From: Bacteriovorax stolpii
GTDB taxonomy: Bacteria; Bdellovibrionota; Bacteriovoracia; Bacteriovoracales; Bacteriovoracaceae
Length of the DNA: 64,000 nt
Reading direction: 5' to 3'
NCBI GenBank assembly: GCA_945883845.1
Contig: CAMCYI010000004.1
Coordinates: 65,475 to 129,474, forward strand
A model generated the notes under the pieces. That model had not been told where the DNA came from. It made no database searches and worked only from the letters and a program-made list of their open reading frames with translations. The translations under genes and the position numbers were made by a program. Positions 26,221 to 35,168 of the stretch are shown here, piece by piece; the stretch's first letter is position 1, and each line of letters opens with the position of its first letter.

Positions 26221-26895
26221 ATGCGCTTGATCTCCTTTCCCTTCATCATCATGTTGCTAATGCCAGCACTCGCATTAGCGCAACTTCCACCCTACGGTGG
26301 AGCCAGCAATAGTAGTGGAAGTGGAAACAGTTCCAGTTCCAGTTCCAGTTCCAGTTCCAGAAAAGCATCACCCTATTTTTCTCTCGCTCTCAAAGGTATT
26401 AAAGGTGCCGCTGGTTCCGATGATAACAAGTACGCCATCGGAAGAGATCTCTTCATGTATGGTGGTGAAGCACTTCTAGGTATCCGCCAAAAAAACTGGC
26501 TCCTCGCCGTCTCCGGAGAATTTAATCACTGGGTTCAGAGAACAAAACCAGCCGAAGTTTACGATACCAACATGGCCGGAAATCAGGTCAACGTGGCCCC
26601 GGCACTCGGGCTCTCTTTCGGCCGGTTTATTCTTATTGGTAAATTGTATGCCTATTCAAAAATGCGTCTCGAAAAAGAAGACATCGCAGGAAACGAAATT
26701 GCGTATGTTGCTCCATCAGTGGAATCATTTGCCGTTCAGCTCAACATGCGCCTGGCCGGTTCAACATTCATCGGCGTCGAGTACGGACAAGTGACTTATA
26801 AAAAATTGCAGAGAGATGGAAAAGAGGAAGCGTTATCCTCAGATCAGAGAATCAAATACGGTGGATGGGGGGTGCTTTATGGCCTTAAATTCTAG
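26221..26895 (+). CDS. Outer-membrane barrel-like protein with serine-repeat linker
   Basis: 224 residues: signal peptide (MRLISFPFIIMLLMPALALA), a low-complexity Gly/Ser linker (about 25-46) encoded partly by a hexamer repeat, then alternating strands (YFSLALKGI, ALLGIRQKNWLLAVSGEF, ALGLSFGRFILIGKLYAYSK, GGWGVLYGLKF) ending in F. This suggests an 8- to 10-stranded outer-membrane barrel. Its last 17 bp overlap the start of the DUF1554 lipoprotein gene. Function unknown. Confidence 0.65.
   Translation: MRLISFPFIIMLLMPALALAQLPPYGGASNSSGSGNSSSSSSSSSSRKASPYFSLALKGIKGAAGSDDNKYAIGRDLFMYGGEALLGIRQKNWLLAVSGEFNHWVQRTKPAEVYDTNMAGNQVNVAPALGLSFGRFILIGKLYAYSKMRLEKEDIAGNEIAYVAPSVESFAVQLNMRLAGSTFIGVEYGQVTYKKLQRDGKEEALSSDQRIKYGGWGVLYGLKF
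26329..26358 (+). repeat. AGTTCC hexamer, five tandem copies
   Basis: Five perfect AGTTCC units encode ten consecutive serines in the linker of the barrel protein. Six-base units change length without changing frame. Confidence 0.95.
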
Positions 26896-27481
26896 AACAC
26901 CACATCTGATTTCACTCTTCATCATGGGTCTACTCCTGTCCTGCGGCCAGCAAAAAGGCCATGCTCCTGGACGCGGGGAATGCAAGCAAGGTGGCGGTTG
27001 CTATCTCTTCTTTTTGTCCGGTGGAGTTTCAGGTATCATCGGAACAAAGGCCAATGCCGACTCCCTCTGTAACAGCGACGCGAACAGACCTAACGACTCT
27101 GAATACAAAGCCGTCATCAATTACTCAGACCGTACTGCATGCACCAGTGCCTACTGCTCAGTCGGCGGAGAAGCTGAAAATGTGGACTGGGTTCTTTATC
27201 CCGCGACTGCTTACTTTCTGAAAGGTGAAACTTTTCTCGGTACGACGAATAAGGGAGGAGTGTTCTTTGACCTTGATGAGAGACTCGCCAGTGCGAGTGA
27301 TCTGCAATTCTACTATATGGGAACAAACGAAAACTGGACGGCCCATGCCAACACCTGCACAGACTGGACAACCACTATTGGTAGCGGTGGATTTGGTTCA
27401 TCAGATGATTTTCCGAAGGTCTCGACTGGTGGGGTCTCGGCCTGTTCAAATCTCTTAACACTTCTCTGCGCGGAACAATAA
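26879..27481 (+). CDS. DUF1554 lipoprotein
   Basis: 200 residues from the ATG at 26879, which has GGGGGG upstream and gives a lipoprotein signal ending LLLSC. The segment GIIGTKANADSLCNSDANRP and the closing LLTLLCAEQ are typical of DUF1554, a cysteine-containing, C-lectin-like domain found in surface lipoproteins of Leptospira and some deltaproteobacteria. The open frame begins 63 bp earlier but without lipobox spacing. Translationally coupled to the barrel protein, so the two probably work together at the cell surface (inference). Confidence 0.75.
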   Translation: MALNSRTPHLISLFIMGLLLSCGQQKGHAPGRGECKQGGGCYLFFLSGGVSGIIGTKANADSLCNSDANRPNDSEYKAVINYSDRTACTSAYCSVGGEAENVDWVLYPATAYFLKGETFLGTTNKGGVFFDLDERLASASDLQFYYMGTNENWTAHANTCTDWTTTIGSGGFGSSDDFPKVSTGGVSACSNLLTLLCAEQ

Positions 27482-27491
27482 CCAGAATCTC

Positions 27492-27746
27492 TTAATAACC
27501 AAGAATATCGACGTACGTTGTGCCCTTAGCGAGTGCCGAAGATGATTTTGCACGCTGGCCTTTAATCTCAATTCTTTTATCGGTGAACAGAGTCTTGAGA
27601 GCTGCGCGGGAGATATTTTTCAGCACAGGGTTCTCATCCTGCTCGCGAAGAGCATTGAGAAGAACGTTGTCCATGCGGGATTCCGGCTTGAGGAGGTTCA
27701 AGGCGATACGAAATGAATTCTTTGGTTGTTCAGGTACAGTACTCAT
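27492..27746 (-). CDS. Small basic protein, unknown
   Basis: 84 residues from the ATG at 27746 with AAAGGA upstream; a longer frame to 27773 lacks this. The sequence is helical and basic (FRIALNLLKPESRMDNVLL, KNISRAALKTLFTDKRIEIKG) with no cysteine or membrane segment. No family recognised. Its start lies close to the stop of the methyltransferase gene, so it is the last gene of a three-gene minus-strand unit. Confidence 0.6.
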   Translation of the reverse strand: MSTVPEQPKNSFRIALNLLKPESRMDNVLLNALREQDENPVLKNISRAALKTLFTDKRIEIKGQRAKSSSALAKGTTYVDILGY

Positions 27747-27756
27747 AGGATTTCCT

Positions 27757-28371
27757 TTATCTGTGCTTTTCAAATTTTAAACGATTAAAAACTAACATAC
27801 GATTGTTGGCGGGCATGTCGACATCAGCAACAATTTCAAAACCATTCTTGATCATATTAGATAAAATATCTTCAAAGGCGCGGATGCCACTCAAAGGATC
27901 GCGCTCTTTCAGAGACTGATCAAAGGCTGCATTACTTTCTGAAGTAAACTCTCCGTTATACTTAAAAGGACCGTAAAAAACTGCGCGTGAGTTTTCACGC
28001 AGGCGGTTCCCCAGAAGTTTCATAAAAGACTTACAGTCTTTCCAGTGCATGATGTGAAATGTATTGGCCGTAAAAACGACATCAAATTTAACTTTGGGAA
28101 AATCATCCTTAGCGACATCCAGTCTCACCGGCTTCTGTATATTCTGGATACGGGCCTCTTGAAACCATTGGTTCATGCCCGGAAGCTTGTCGGAAAGATC
28201 AGTGGGATACCATTCGAGATGGGGAAACTGGGGGGCCATGAAGATGGCGTGCTGGCCGGTACCAGTTCCGATTTCCAGAAGGCGTCTGTCACTTGATACA
28301 ATGACGGATCTGAGGACCTCCAGGATAGGGACCTTATTATTTTCACAGGCTTCGGAGAACGGCTTATTCAT
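27757..28371 (-). CDS. DUF938-type SAM-dependent methyltransferase
   Basis: 204 residues. The SAM-binding motif LLEIGTGTGQHA (about 32-43), the FVDVVFTANTFHIMHW-type motif IV region (seen here as FDVVFTANTFHIMHW) and NNRMLVFNR at the end are characteristic of DUF938, a class I methyltransferase family of unknown substrate. The start overlaps the acetyltransferase gene by 8 bp. Length matches the family. Confidence 0.85.
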   Translation of the reverse strand: MNKPFSEACENNKVPILEVLRSVIVSSDRRLLEIGTGTGQHAIFMAPQFPHLEWYPTDLSDKLPGMNQWFQEARIQNIQKPVRLDVAKDDFPKVKFDVVFTANTFHIMHWKDCKSFMKLLGNRLRENSRAVFYGPFKYNGEFTSESNAAFDQSLKERDPLSGIRAFEDILSNMIKNGFEIVADVDMPANNRMLVFNRLKFEKHR

Positions 28372-28789
28372 GCGGGGTGTATATCATTGCCTGATGGGGA
28401 ATGCCAGCCTCAACAAAAATTTCTCCCTGAGGGGCCCAGCCTAGTTTCTCATAGAAAGGTGAGGCCTCAAGTTGAGAGTGCATATACGGTACGAGCTTCG
28501 GGTAATGCTTTTGAGCATAGGTCATCATTTCAAGCATGAGTTCCCGGCCCAAGCCTAGTCCGCGGAAAGGCAGCCGTGTGGCGATACGTTCAAATTTAAT
28601 GAATTGATTCTTAATGCGAAGCCGGCCTGTGGCCACCGGTGTGTTATTTTTTAAAATGAGGAAATAATCACAAATCGATTCGAACTCATCGATCTCAAGT
28701 TCTACCGGGACATTTTGTTCTTTCACAAAAACTTCGCGCCGGATCTCAAGAACTGCCTGATACCCTGCTGAATTAAAGTTTATTTTCAT
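28364..28789 (-). CDS. GNAT acetyltransferase (ElaA/YjcF type)
   Basis: 141 residues. The family pattern is clear: RREVFVKEQNVPVELEID at the N-terminus, VATGRLRI, the acetyl-CoA loop RLPFRGLGLGRELMLEM and the C-terminal SPFYEKLGWAPQGEIFVEAGIPH. It matches small GNAT proteins near ElaA/YjcF, whose substrates are mostly unknown. It heads the minus-strand unit with the DUF938 gene. Confidence 0.87.
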   Translation of the reverse strand: MKINFNSAGYQAVLEIRREVFVKEQNVPVELEIDEFESICDYFLILKNNTPVATGRLRIKNQFIKFERIATRLPFRGLGLGRELMLEMMTYAQKHYPKLVPYMHSQLEASPFYEKLGWAPQGEIFVEAGIPHQAMIYTPHE

Positions 28790-28832
28790 TCATAACCTGC
28801 TCTGATATAACCTTATCACGAGGCCCATTCAC

Positions 28833-29465
28833 ATGAAACAATTTCATCTCCGTCAGGATCGTTTTAAGTTTTTCGAAAGTTTTGAGAATCCCCTGCTGAA
28901 TATGTGCTTCGAGCTTGAAGTCAAAGATTTCAGGCCTTATTGCAAGGCCCAGGGTCTTCCGGTTTTCCATTTCTTTTTGTACCAGCTTTTCATGTCACTC
29001 AATCAAAATGAAAACTTCAAGTACCGCATTCATCAGGGTGAAGTGATTAAGATCGATAAGTTCATCGCCTCATACACAATCATCAATGAGCAGAATCTTT
29101 TTAACTACACCCGTTTCGAAAACCACCCGGACATGAAAACTTTTATTGAACGAAGCCTGGCCGCAAAAGAGGAAGTCATGAATTCGATGGCCCTCATGAA
29201 CACGGGCATTGAGCTTCCGGAACGTGAACTGAAAAACTACATCTTCATCACAAGTATTCCGTGGCTCAGGTTCACATCAATTGAGCATCCGGTTTACAAG
29301 TTCAAGTCAGCAGATATTCCTTCCATCTCATGGGGGAAATTTACCACTGACGATAAAGGAACTCTTAAAATTCCATTCTCAGTCCAGGCCCATCATGGTT
29401 TTGTGGATGCGTTTCACATTCATCAGTTGGCGGAGACGATCAGCGCAAGACTCAGTTCGGTTTGA
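28833..29465 (+). CDS. Chloramphenicol acetyltransferase-like protein
   Basis: 210 residues with the CAT fold signature: RFKFFESFENPLLNMCFE near the start and SVQAHHGFVDAFHI near residue 188, where the first of the paired His residues is the catalytic base position. In true CATs the motif is HHAVCDG; here Asp is kept but Gly becomes Ala. It may act on another hydroxyl substrate. GAGG precedes the ATG at some distance. Resistance function is not proven by the sequence. It overlaps the convergent methyltransferase gene by 14 bp. Confidence 0.75.
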   Translation: MKQFHLRQDRFKFFESFENPLLNMCFELEVKDFRPYCKAQGLPVFHFFLYQLFMSLNQNENFKYRIHQGEVIKIDKFIASYTIINEQNLFNYTRFENHPDMKTFIERSLAAKEEVMNSMALMNTGIELPERELKNYIFITSIPWLRFTSIEHPVYKFKSADIPSISWGKFTTDDKGTLKIPFSVQAHHGFVDAFHIHQLAETISARLSSV

Positions 29466-30273
29466 TAAACTTCAAAGTCATGCGATCACTTTCACCAATG
29501 TCTTCGTACTTGTCGTGATCTTTATCACCGAGGCGATAGAACGGAGGAAGAGTCCAGACGCCGAGAGGATAATTCGCCGTATCCTTCGGATTGGCATTGA
29601 TCTCCGATTTCTCAACATACCTGAAACCAGCTTTCTGTGCCATGGCGATGACCTGTTTCTCTGTCAGGTAACCACTGCGAGGCCAGTTTCTTTTTCCTGA
29701 AGCTATTCGATGCTGAACGATTCCGAATGTTCCACCGGGTTTCAGGACATCTTTGATAAACTTAAATGACATGTTCAAGGTATTAGTCGCTATCCAGTTA
29801 TGAAGGTTATTGAAAGTTAAAACCATGTCGACAGATGCGGCTTTTGTTCCATTTCTTTTATTCATCGGCTCAAAAGGAATGATCCGCGCCTTGGCCTGAA
29901 CAGCGCTGTAACGAATAAGAATGTCCTGAAGCTTCTGCTCGTTCTGAACCATGATCGCAGAGGGACGCGAAGTCATTCTCGGCATCACGATCAAGTACTG
30001 ACCTTGTTTGGCGAGGTAGGGAGCAAGAATCTCCGTGTAATATCCGGCACCCGGAGAAATCTCGGCAACAGTCATCGCAGGCTGAATACCAAAGAAGGAA
30101 AGTGTTTCAAAAGGATGCTGGAATTCATCGCGGTCAGAATTCTCTTCAGCACGGGCACCAGAGTTGACAGCACTGGCCAGTGAATCAGGCAAAGTGGGTT
30201 CAACATTTTTCTTTTTAAAAAGAGAGCAGGAAAAAAGAAAAAGCATAGAGAGAATAAAGATTTTAGTACTCAT
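29452..30273 (-). CDS. Lipoprotein with SAM-methyltransferase fold
   Basis: 273 residues from the ATG at 30273, chosen because it gives a lipoprotein signal ending LFLFSC; the frame is open further upstream. The mature part resembles predicted exported methyltransferases (COG4798): VAEISPGAGYYTEILAPYL, MVLTFNNLHNW and FIKDVLKPGGTFGIVQHR, i.e. motif I, motif IV and post-IV. Such proteins are exported although SAM is cytoplasmic, so the cofactor and activity are unclear. No adjacent partner on the same strand. Confidence 0.77.
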   Translation of the reverse strand: MSTKIFILSMLFLFSCSLFKKKNVEPTLPDSLASAVNSGARAEENSDRDEFQHPFETLSFFGIQPAMTVAEISPGAGYYTEILAPYLAKQGQYLIVMPRMTSRPSAIMVQNEQKLQDILIRYSAVQAKARIIPFEPMNKRNGTKAASVDMVLTFNNLHNWIATNTLNMSFKFIKDVLKPGGTFGIVQHRIASGKRNWPRSGYLTEKQVIAMAQKAGFRYVEKSEINANPKDTANYPLGVWTLPPFYRLGDKDHDKYEDIGESDRMTLKFIKPN

Positions 30274-30399
30274 GGGTGAGAAGTATAGTCGATTACATAG
30301 AAGAGCTTCAACCCCTATATATCTGAAGATTAACTGAGTTTTGATCTCCGCATAAATCTCTCTCATTGAACACGGTGAAATTTCAAATATCATAGGGAG

Positions 30400-30990
30400 A
30401 TGAAAAACTTCCTGATTCTTCTTGCGTTGATCTCCCCTCTTACCGTTCAGGCCTTTAAGGTAAAACTTGAGAAGGGCGAACTTGAAAAGTTAAAGGAAGG
30501 TGAACAAATAGAGAGGGTCGAAGAACTTAAAGATGAAGTTTTTCCGAAAGTAACCCTGATCAGCATTATCCCCCACACTCCCAAAGAGAACATGAGAGTG
30601 TTTGCGGACTTTGAAAATCATCCCAAATTTATCCCGGGACTTTTGACGGCGAAGATTGTGAAAAAAAATGGAAACGCAACGGATGTGGCCTTTGAGATGC
30701 ATATGCCGGGACCGATTTCAAATTCTGAATACACAACACGAAACTTTGTCGAGACTGCAGGTGAAGATGAAATCCTAACCTGGGAACTGGTTAAATCAAA
30801 ACAGGTGAAACGCACGACAGGCATGGTGATGTTTGAGGCCATTGAGAGCAAAACGTTGTTTACGTATGTCACGCACATCACGCCGGATTCGAGCCTCGCA
30901 TGGGTTGTGAAAAGTCGTGTTGTCCCCGACGTAAAAAAGAACATCGAAGCGGTTGTGAACTATCTTGAAAAGAATGCTGGAAAAAAGTAA
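30400..30990 (+). CDS. Secreted START/SRPBCC-domain protein
   Basis: 196 residues with a signal peptide (MKNFLILLALISPLTVQA). A charged Lys/Glu segment (about 20-50) precedes an SRPBCC-like domain (about 55-190): ENMRVFADFENHPKFIPGLL and the C-terminal helix VVPDVKKNIEAVVNYLEK. The family fold holds hydrophobic ligands such as lipids. AGGGAG precedes the ATG. A periplasmic lipid carrier role is inference. The convergent neighbour ends immediately after the stop. Confidence 0.72.
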   Translation: MKNFLILLALISPLTVQAFKVKLEKGELEKLKEGEQIERVEELKDEVFPKVTLISIIPHTPKENMRVFADFENHPKFIPGLLTAKIVKKNGNATDVAFEMHMPGPISNSEYTTRNFVETAGEDEILTWELVKSKQVKRTTGMVMFEAIESKTLFTYVTHITPDSSLAWVVKSRVVPDVKKNIEAVVNYLEKNAGKK

Positions 30991-31218
30991 TCATTCCAGA
31001 CAATGCTCCCGCAGGCTTAACTTCTTAACAGCATTCGAAGGCACATCCGTATCATCGTCTTCCAGACCTGAATCGAAGACCCCAAAGTTGGGATTCTGAT
31101 CATCATTTCCAAGTTGATCAGTTACATTCGCACCATCATTATAATCTGAAATGCCCGAGCGCGTGCCCGAATGTGCCCCATGGCTTTGGGGATCTTTGAT
31201 CTTTCTGAACTCATTCAT
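30991..31218 (-). CDS. Small acidic protein (75 aa)
   Basis: 75 residues from the ATG at 31218, with a perfect AGGAGG upstream. The composition is Asp/Asn/Gly/Ser-rich (GLEDDDTDVPSNAVKKLSLREHCLE at the end, one Cys), with no signal peptide or membrane segment. It looks disordered in the middle. No family recognised. It lies just after the cyclic-nucleotide-binding protein gene's region but reads as its own unit. Confidence 0.6.
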   Translation of the reverse strand: MNEFRKIKDPQSHGAHSGTRSGISDYNDGANVTDQLGNDDQNPNFGVFDSGLEDDDTDVPSNAVKKLSLREHCLE

Positions 31219-31289
31219 AACCACCTCCTGTTCATCTGAAAAAATGAGCAGGAACGATGCCAATGAATTTGTAACTGAGTTAGTGAGGA

Positions 31290-31748
31290 TTAGTTATCCA
31301 TGCTTGTAGTTGCCATGGAATTTGTGTGAATGAGTCTTTTCGCGAGAATTTCCGCACACGAGCGATAAACGTTCATGCGTAGTCTGTAGAATGCTGGTTC
31401 GACCATCTGATTGATCTTCGTCGTATTGAAGATCATGGCGACAGATTTTGTGTTGGCAATCACACTCGCACTGGCCGGACTGTCGTGAACAAAACTCAGC
31501 TCACCGAATACATGACCGCCACCAGCAAGAGAAACAACCTGTTTACCACCAATCACAATATCAACAGTGCCGTTGATGATGAAGATCAACTGCATATTGA
31601 TGGCATCCTGCTCGATCAATTTGTCACCAGGCAGGAACTGCTTGAAGTCGGCCATGTTGGCCATGGTGACTTTGTCGGCATCGTCAAAGCGAGTAAAAAA
31701 ACCGATTTTATTGATAAGTTCGAGCTTTTTTTCGAGAGCGACTTCCAT
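31290..31748 (-). CDS. Single-domain cyclic nucleotide-binding protein
   Basis: 152 residues from the ATG at 31748 (GGGG Shine-Dalgarno). The cNMP-binding beta-roll is evident: FLPGDKLIEQDA, IFIINGTVDIVIGG and the phosphate-binding cassette GGHVFGELSFVHDSPASASV. The cassette has FGELSF...SPASA, close to the FGE-L-A-x(n)-R-A-A pattern but with Ser-Pro-Ala-Ser instead of the usual Arg, so nucleotide binding may be altered. No effector or DNA-binding domain. Divergent from radD by about 70 bp. Confidence 0.82.
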   Translation of the reverse strand: MEVALEKKLELINKIGFFTRFDDADKVTMANMADFKQFLPGDKLIEQDAINMQLIFIINGTVDIVIGGKQVVSLAGGGHVFGELSFVHDSPASASVIANTKSVAMIFNTTKINQMVEPAFYRLRMNVYRSCAEILAKRLIHTNSMATTSMDN

Positions 31749-31820
31749 AAACGACCCCGGATAAGATGGATTACAATAATTATAAGACAATCTCCCTCTC
31801 AAAGAATAGCATTTTGATTC

Positions 31821-33557
31821 ATGTACAAACTTCGCCCCTACCAACAAGATGCCGTCGACAGCACACTCCGCTACTTCCGCAAAAAGCGGGAGCCCGCCCT
31901 GATTGTCCTGCCCACAGGCGCTGGAAAAAGTCTGGTGATTGCGGAGCTGGCCAGGATCGCTAAAGGTCGTGTTCTGGTTCTTGCGCACGTAAAAGAACTC
32001 GTCGAACAAAACCATCAGAAATACACAAGCTATGACCTTGAGGCCGGAATATTTTCGGCGAGTCTCGGGAAAAAAGATTTTTCACAGAAAGCCATTTTTG
32101 GAAGCATTCAGTCCGTGGCCCGAGCCGAAGATGATTTCTTTGATGATTTTTCTCTCGTCGTTATTGATGAGGCCCACCGGATCGCAGAAGAAGGGGCCAC
32201 TCAGTATCAGGAAGTCGTGGGCAAGCTCAAAGAGCGCAACCCCCAGCTTTGTGTTTTGGGTCTCACGGCCACTCCTTATCGTCTGGGTCTTGGCTGGATC
32301 TATGAATTCTCACAAACAGGTGAACAAAAAACTGAACAGAAAAGATTCTTCAAGCAATGCGTATACGAACTTCCTTTGTCTTTCATGATTAAGAATAAGT
32401 TTCTCACTCAGCCGGTGAAAGTGGATATTCCTGTGACCTGCTATGATTTCTCAGAACTCACTGAAAAAGACCGGATGTACACCACGGCCGAAGTAGAAGA
32501 GCTTCTGAAAAGCCAGAAGCGCCTGACTCCCCTTATTGTGAAAAACATCATCGACATCACGGAGCATTTTGAAAGACAGGGAGTCATGATTTTTTCGGCA
32601 ACCGTGAAGCACGCCCAGGAAGTTCTTTCCCATCTCCCCAAAGATGAAGCCCGACTTGTGATCGGTGACACGAATATGGATGAGCGGAATGAAATCATCG
32701 AAGATTTTAAAAAGAAGAAGTACAAGTATCTCGTCAACGTTTCAGTTTTAACGACAGGTTTTGATGCTCCTCACGTCGACATGATTGCCATCTTGCGGCC
32801 GACGGAATCGAACAGTCTCTATCAACAGATTGTGGGCCGGGGACTCAGGCTGGAACCAGGAAAAACTGATTGTATCATTCTCGATTACACCGGCATGGGA
32901 CACGACATTTATGCACCGGAAATTTCCGATAAAAAACCAAAAAATTCTGTTCCTGTCCTGATTCCTTGTCCTGAATGTGGTTTTGAAAATAATTTCTGGG
33001 GTCTGGTGGATTTTGAGGGTGACGTCATTGAGCATTTCGGACGAAAGTGTCGTGGGGCCGGACTCGATCCTGCGACGATGGATTACTCCCTTTGCGGTTT
33101 TCGTTTCCGTTTTAAACTCTGCCACGCCTGCGGGGCCGAAAACGATGTGACGGCAAAAGAGTGCGGCCAGTGTAAGGCCGCACTCGTTGACGCCGATTCG
33201 AAACTCAAGCAGGCAAGACTCTCCAAGAATGCTCACATTCTCACACCCGACAGAGTGACTTTCGATGAGAGAATGGATAAAAATTCCAATTCCTATCTGG
33301 AAGTCCGGTATTACGATCACGATGGACAATATCTCTCTGAGGCCCATTTCTTTTCCAATACATCTTCTTTAAAAAAATTCCAGATTAACTTCCTGCGCTC
33401 CCATTTAAAGCGTCCGGAACTCTCCGTGGCCATCAAGTCCCCTCAGGATCTTTTAAAGCACCAGAAATTGCTGAGACTGCCCTCATTTGTCATCGCGAGG
33501 AAGCAGGAGAAGTACTGGAAAATCACCGAGAAAGTCTTTGCTGAAGAGCTTTCCTAG
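31821..33557 (+). CDS. radD: RadD (YejH) superfamily 2 helicase
   Basis: 578 residues, nearly the same length as E. coli RadD (586), and similar along the whole chain. Motifs: Walker A LPTGAGKS, DEAH box VIDEAH, LTATP, LTTGFDAPHVD and QIVGRGLRL. The C-terminus has zinc-finger cysteines (CPECGF, CHACGAEND, CGQC) and the closing PSFVIARKQEKYWKITEKVF block. RadD acts in repair of DNA double-strand breaks and in recombination intermediate processing. No clear Shine-Dalgarno precedes the ATG. Confidence 0.93.
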   Translation: MYKLRPYQQDAVDSTLRYFRKKREPALIVLPTGAGKSLVIAELARIAKGRVLVLAHVKELVEQNHQKYTSYDLEAGIFSASLGKKDFSQKAIFGSIQSVARAEDDFFDDFSLVVIDEAHRIAEEGATQYQEVVGKLKERNPQLCVLGLTATPYRLGLGWIYEFSQTGEQKTEQKRFFKQCVYELPLSFMIKNKFLTQPVKVDIPVTCYDFSELTEKDRMYTTAEVEELLKSQKRLTPLIVKNIIDITEHFERQGVMIFSATVKHAQEVLSHLPKDEARLVIGDTNMDERNEIIEDFKKKKYKYLVNVSVLTTGFDAPHVDMIAILRPTESNSLYQQIVGRGLRLEPGKTDCIILDYTGMGHDIYAPEISDKKPKNSVPVLIPCPECGFENNFWGLVDFEGDVIEHFGRKCRGAGLDPATMDYSLCGFRFRFKLCHACGAENDVTAKECGQCKAALVDADSKLKQARLSKNAHILTPDRVTFDERMDKNSNSYLEVRYYDHDGQYLSEAHFFSNTSSLKKFQINFLRSHLKRPELSVAIKSPQDLLKHQKLLRLPSFVIARKQEKYWKITEKVFAEELS

Positions 33558-33582
33558 AGTGACGGGCGAATTTGCCCACTCT
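33556..33582 (+). terminator. Terminator-like hairpin after radD
   Basis: AGAGTG..GGGC (33556-33567) pairs with GCCC.ACTCT (33574-33582) around a GAATTT loop with a small bulge, directly at the radD stop. The following TCATTCTC is only weakly T-rich. Confidence 0.4.
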
Positions 33583-33602
33583 CATTCTCACCTTGAATCC
33601 CT

Positions 33603-33608
33603 TATAAT
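33603..33608 (+). promoter_or_regulatory. Perfect TATAAT six bases before the ATG
   Basis: TATAAT ends six bases before the ATG at 33615 and no Shine-Dalgarno is present. The -35 region is weak. The mRNA would begin at or very near the start codon. Confidence 0.5.
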
Positions 33609-33614
33609 TACCGG

Positions 33615-35168
33615 ATGAAGTCACTCGTCTTAATTTCGATCTTTATGACAGTTCTAAATCAGGCAACTGCCCAGACGGATGTTGGATCTGCGGAATTCAT
33701 CCGCACACTTAATCAGGTTTCGAATTTTTTTGAAAATGAACGTGCGCCGGCCGTGAATTGTGCGCCTCCGACAGCAGCTGAGGCCCGTGCCGCAACAACC
33801 TGTACTCTTGATCCTCTCTGCCGTCAGGTTGAGCAAAACCAGAATAGCTCATATCTTTTCAAGACACCCACCGGAGGCATTCCAAATTTCATCATGAGGG
33901 ACGCTATCACTGATGGTGTAACTCAATGTCTGAACAATCAACGTGAGCTTCTTCTTTCGCAGGTTGAAACACGCCTTGGTCAAAGTCTAGCTGCGGCCAA
34001 TGCAGAAACGCGATCTGCATACCAGAATATTCTCAATGGGGAGTACAATTCACTCATTGATGGACAATCGAGTCCCCTCTTCGCAGCAATCGGAAACGAT
34101 GCTGACACAACTGCAGTGGCCACAGAACTTCGTCGCCGTTATCCGAATCTCACAGACGCTAACGTTGTTAGTGATCTGGCAGAAGCAGTTTCAACCAGAC
34201 ACGCAGGTGCGAGACAAATGCAATGGCAACAGCTTCTCGGTGAAGGAACAACTCCCCCCAATCGCGCCGCTGTCGGACAGACTGTTCAGAATGTCATGAC
34301 CTCTATGCAGGGATGGCTCGCAGGCAGAGGTCGGGAATTCGCCGGCCCCGGTGTGCCGTCAGTTTTTAGCGGCATGAGAATCACTGTCGAAACAGAATTT
34401 GGAAATCCTCAATCTCAGTGTGACCCAGATGATGTCGCCTTCTACAACAACATGGCCAATGCAATGGTGATCTGTCCGCGGGGTGCCTCACTACCAGCGG
34501 GAGCTCTTTTCACCGTAGTCGCTCACGAATTAGGTCACGCCATCAGCTCTTGTAATCCAGATGCAGCGAACACTCCAGCGAATCAAAGTTCATGGGACAG
34601 AGTGAATCAATGTCTCGTGAACCCGGCAACAGGACCAGCACCTGCGCAGGTGAACTGGGATCAAGCACGGGCAGCAGCAGCGGCACTCACAAATCCTGGT
34701 ATGCAACAAGCTGCTCTCAGAGTTATTTCTGAAGATCAATCACAAGGTCAGACCTATGCTTGTTTTCAAAACATGACGGCCTACCGGATGGGCCCGCTTC
34801 ACTGGCATCCGCCTCTTGATCAGACGGAAGAAACTCAGGCCGACTGGATTTCAACTCAAATTCTTCAGCAGCAAGCAGACACAATGAGTCCGGAAGCTGC
34901 AAGAAACTTTGCACTCGAAGCACTTTCACCCAGCATTCTCAAGCGTGCCTGCAATCTTTCAGGAAACGCCTTTGTTCCGAGAGTTCAGGCGGCACTTGCA
35001 GCTGCAGGCTGCACGGGTGACGTCAACTTCCGCGCACCGACAAGCATGCAAAGAGATGAAGGCGGCGACGAGCACATGGCACCGGCGAAAAGATTTGGCG
35101 TACACCTGCAGACACCTGTCATTCATCAGATGATGGGTTGTCCTGGTCAGCCTCAAGGATGCAGATGA
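33615..35168 (+). CDS. Secreted HELGH metallopeptidase-like protein
   Basis: 517 residues with a signal peptide (MKSLVLISIFMTVLNQATA). The zinc motif HELGH (in VVAHELGHAISSCN, near residue 312) is followed about 100 residues later by TEETQADWIS, giving a plausible third ligand. Several cysteines (CTLDPLCRQVEQ, CNPD, CLVNP, CFQN, CGPG-type) suggest disulfides. Probably a secreted or periplasmic peptidase of no named family, similar in motif logic to the protein at 14269. It overlaps the next gene by ATGA. Confidence 0.65.
   Translation: MKSLVLISIFMTVLNQATAQTDVGSAEFIRTLNQVSNFFENERAPAVNCAPPTAAEARAATTCTLDPLCRQVEQNQNSSYLFKTPTGGIPNFIMRDAITDGVTQCLNNQRELLLSQVETRLGQSLAAANAETRSAYQNILNGEYNSLIDGQSSPLFAAIGNDADTTAVATELRRRYPNLTDANVVSDLAEAVSTRHAGARQMQWQQLLGEGTTPPNRAAVGQTVQNVMTSMQGWLAGRGREFAGPGVPSVFSGMRITVETEFGNPQSQCDPDDVAFYNNMANAMVICPRGASLPAGALFTVVAHELGHAISSCNPDAANTPANQSSWDRVNQCLVNPATGPAPAQVNWDQARAAAAALTNPGMQQAALRVISEDQSQGQTYACFQNMTAYRMGPLHWHPPLDQTEETQADWISTQILQQQADTMSPEAARNFALEALSPSILKRACNLSGNAFVPRVQAALAAAGCTGDVNFRAPTSMQRDEGGDEHMAPAKRFGVHLQTPVIHQMMGCPGQPQGCR

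Noticed and set aside
28833..29465. Calling the CAT-like gene a chloramphenicol resistance gene
   Set aside because: The catalytic motif differs from HHAVCDG (Gly to Ala), and many CAT-fold proteins have other substrates.
32748..33347. 199-codon minus-strand frame inside radD
   Set aside because: Shadow of a gene that matches RadD along its whole length.
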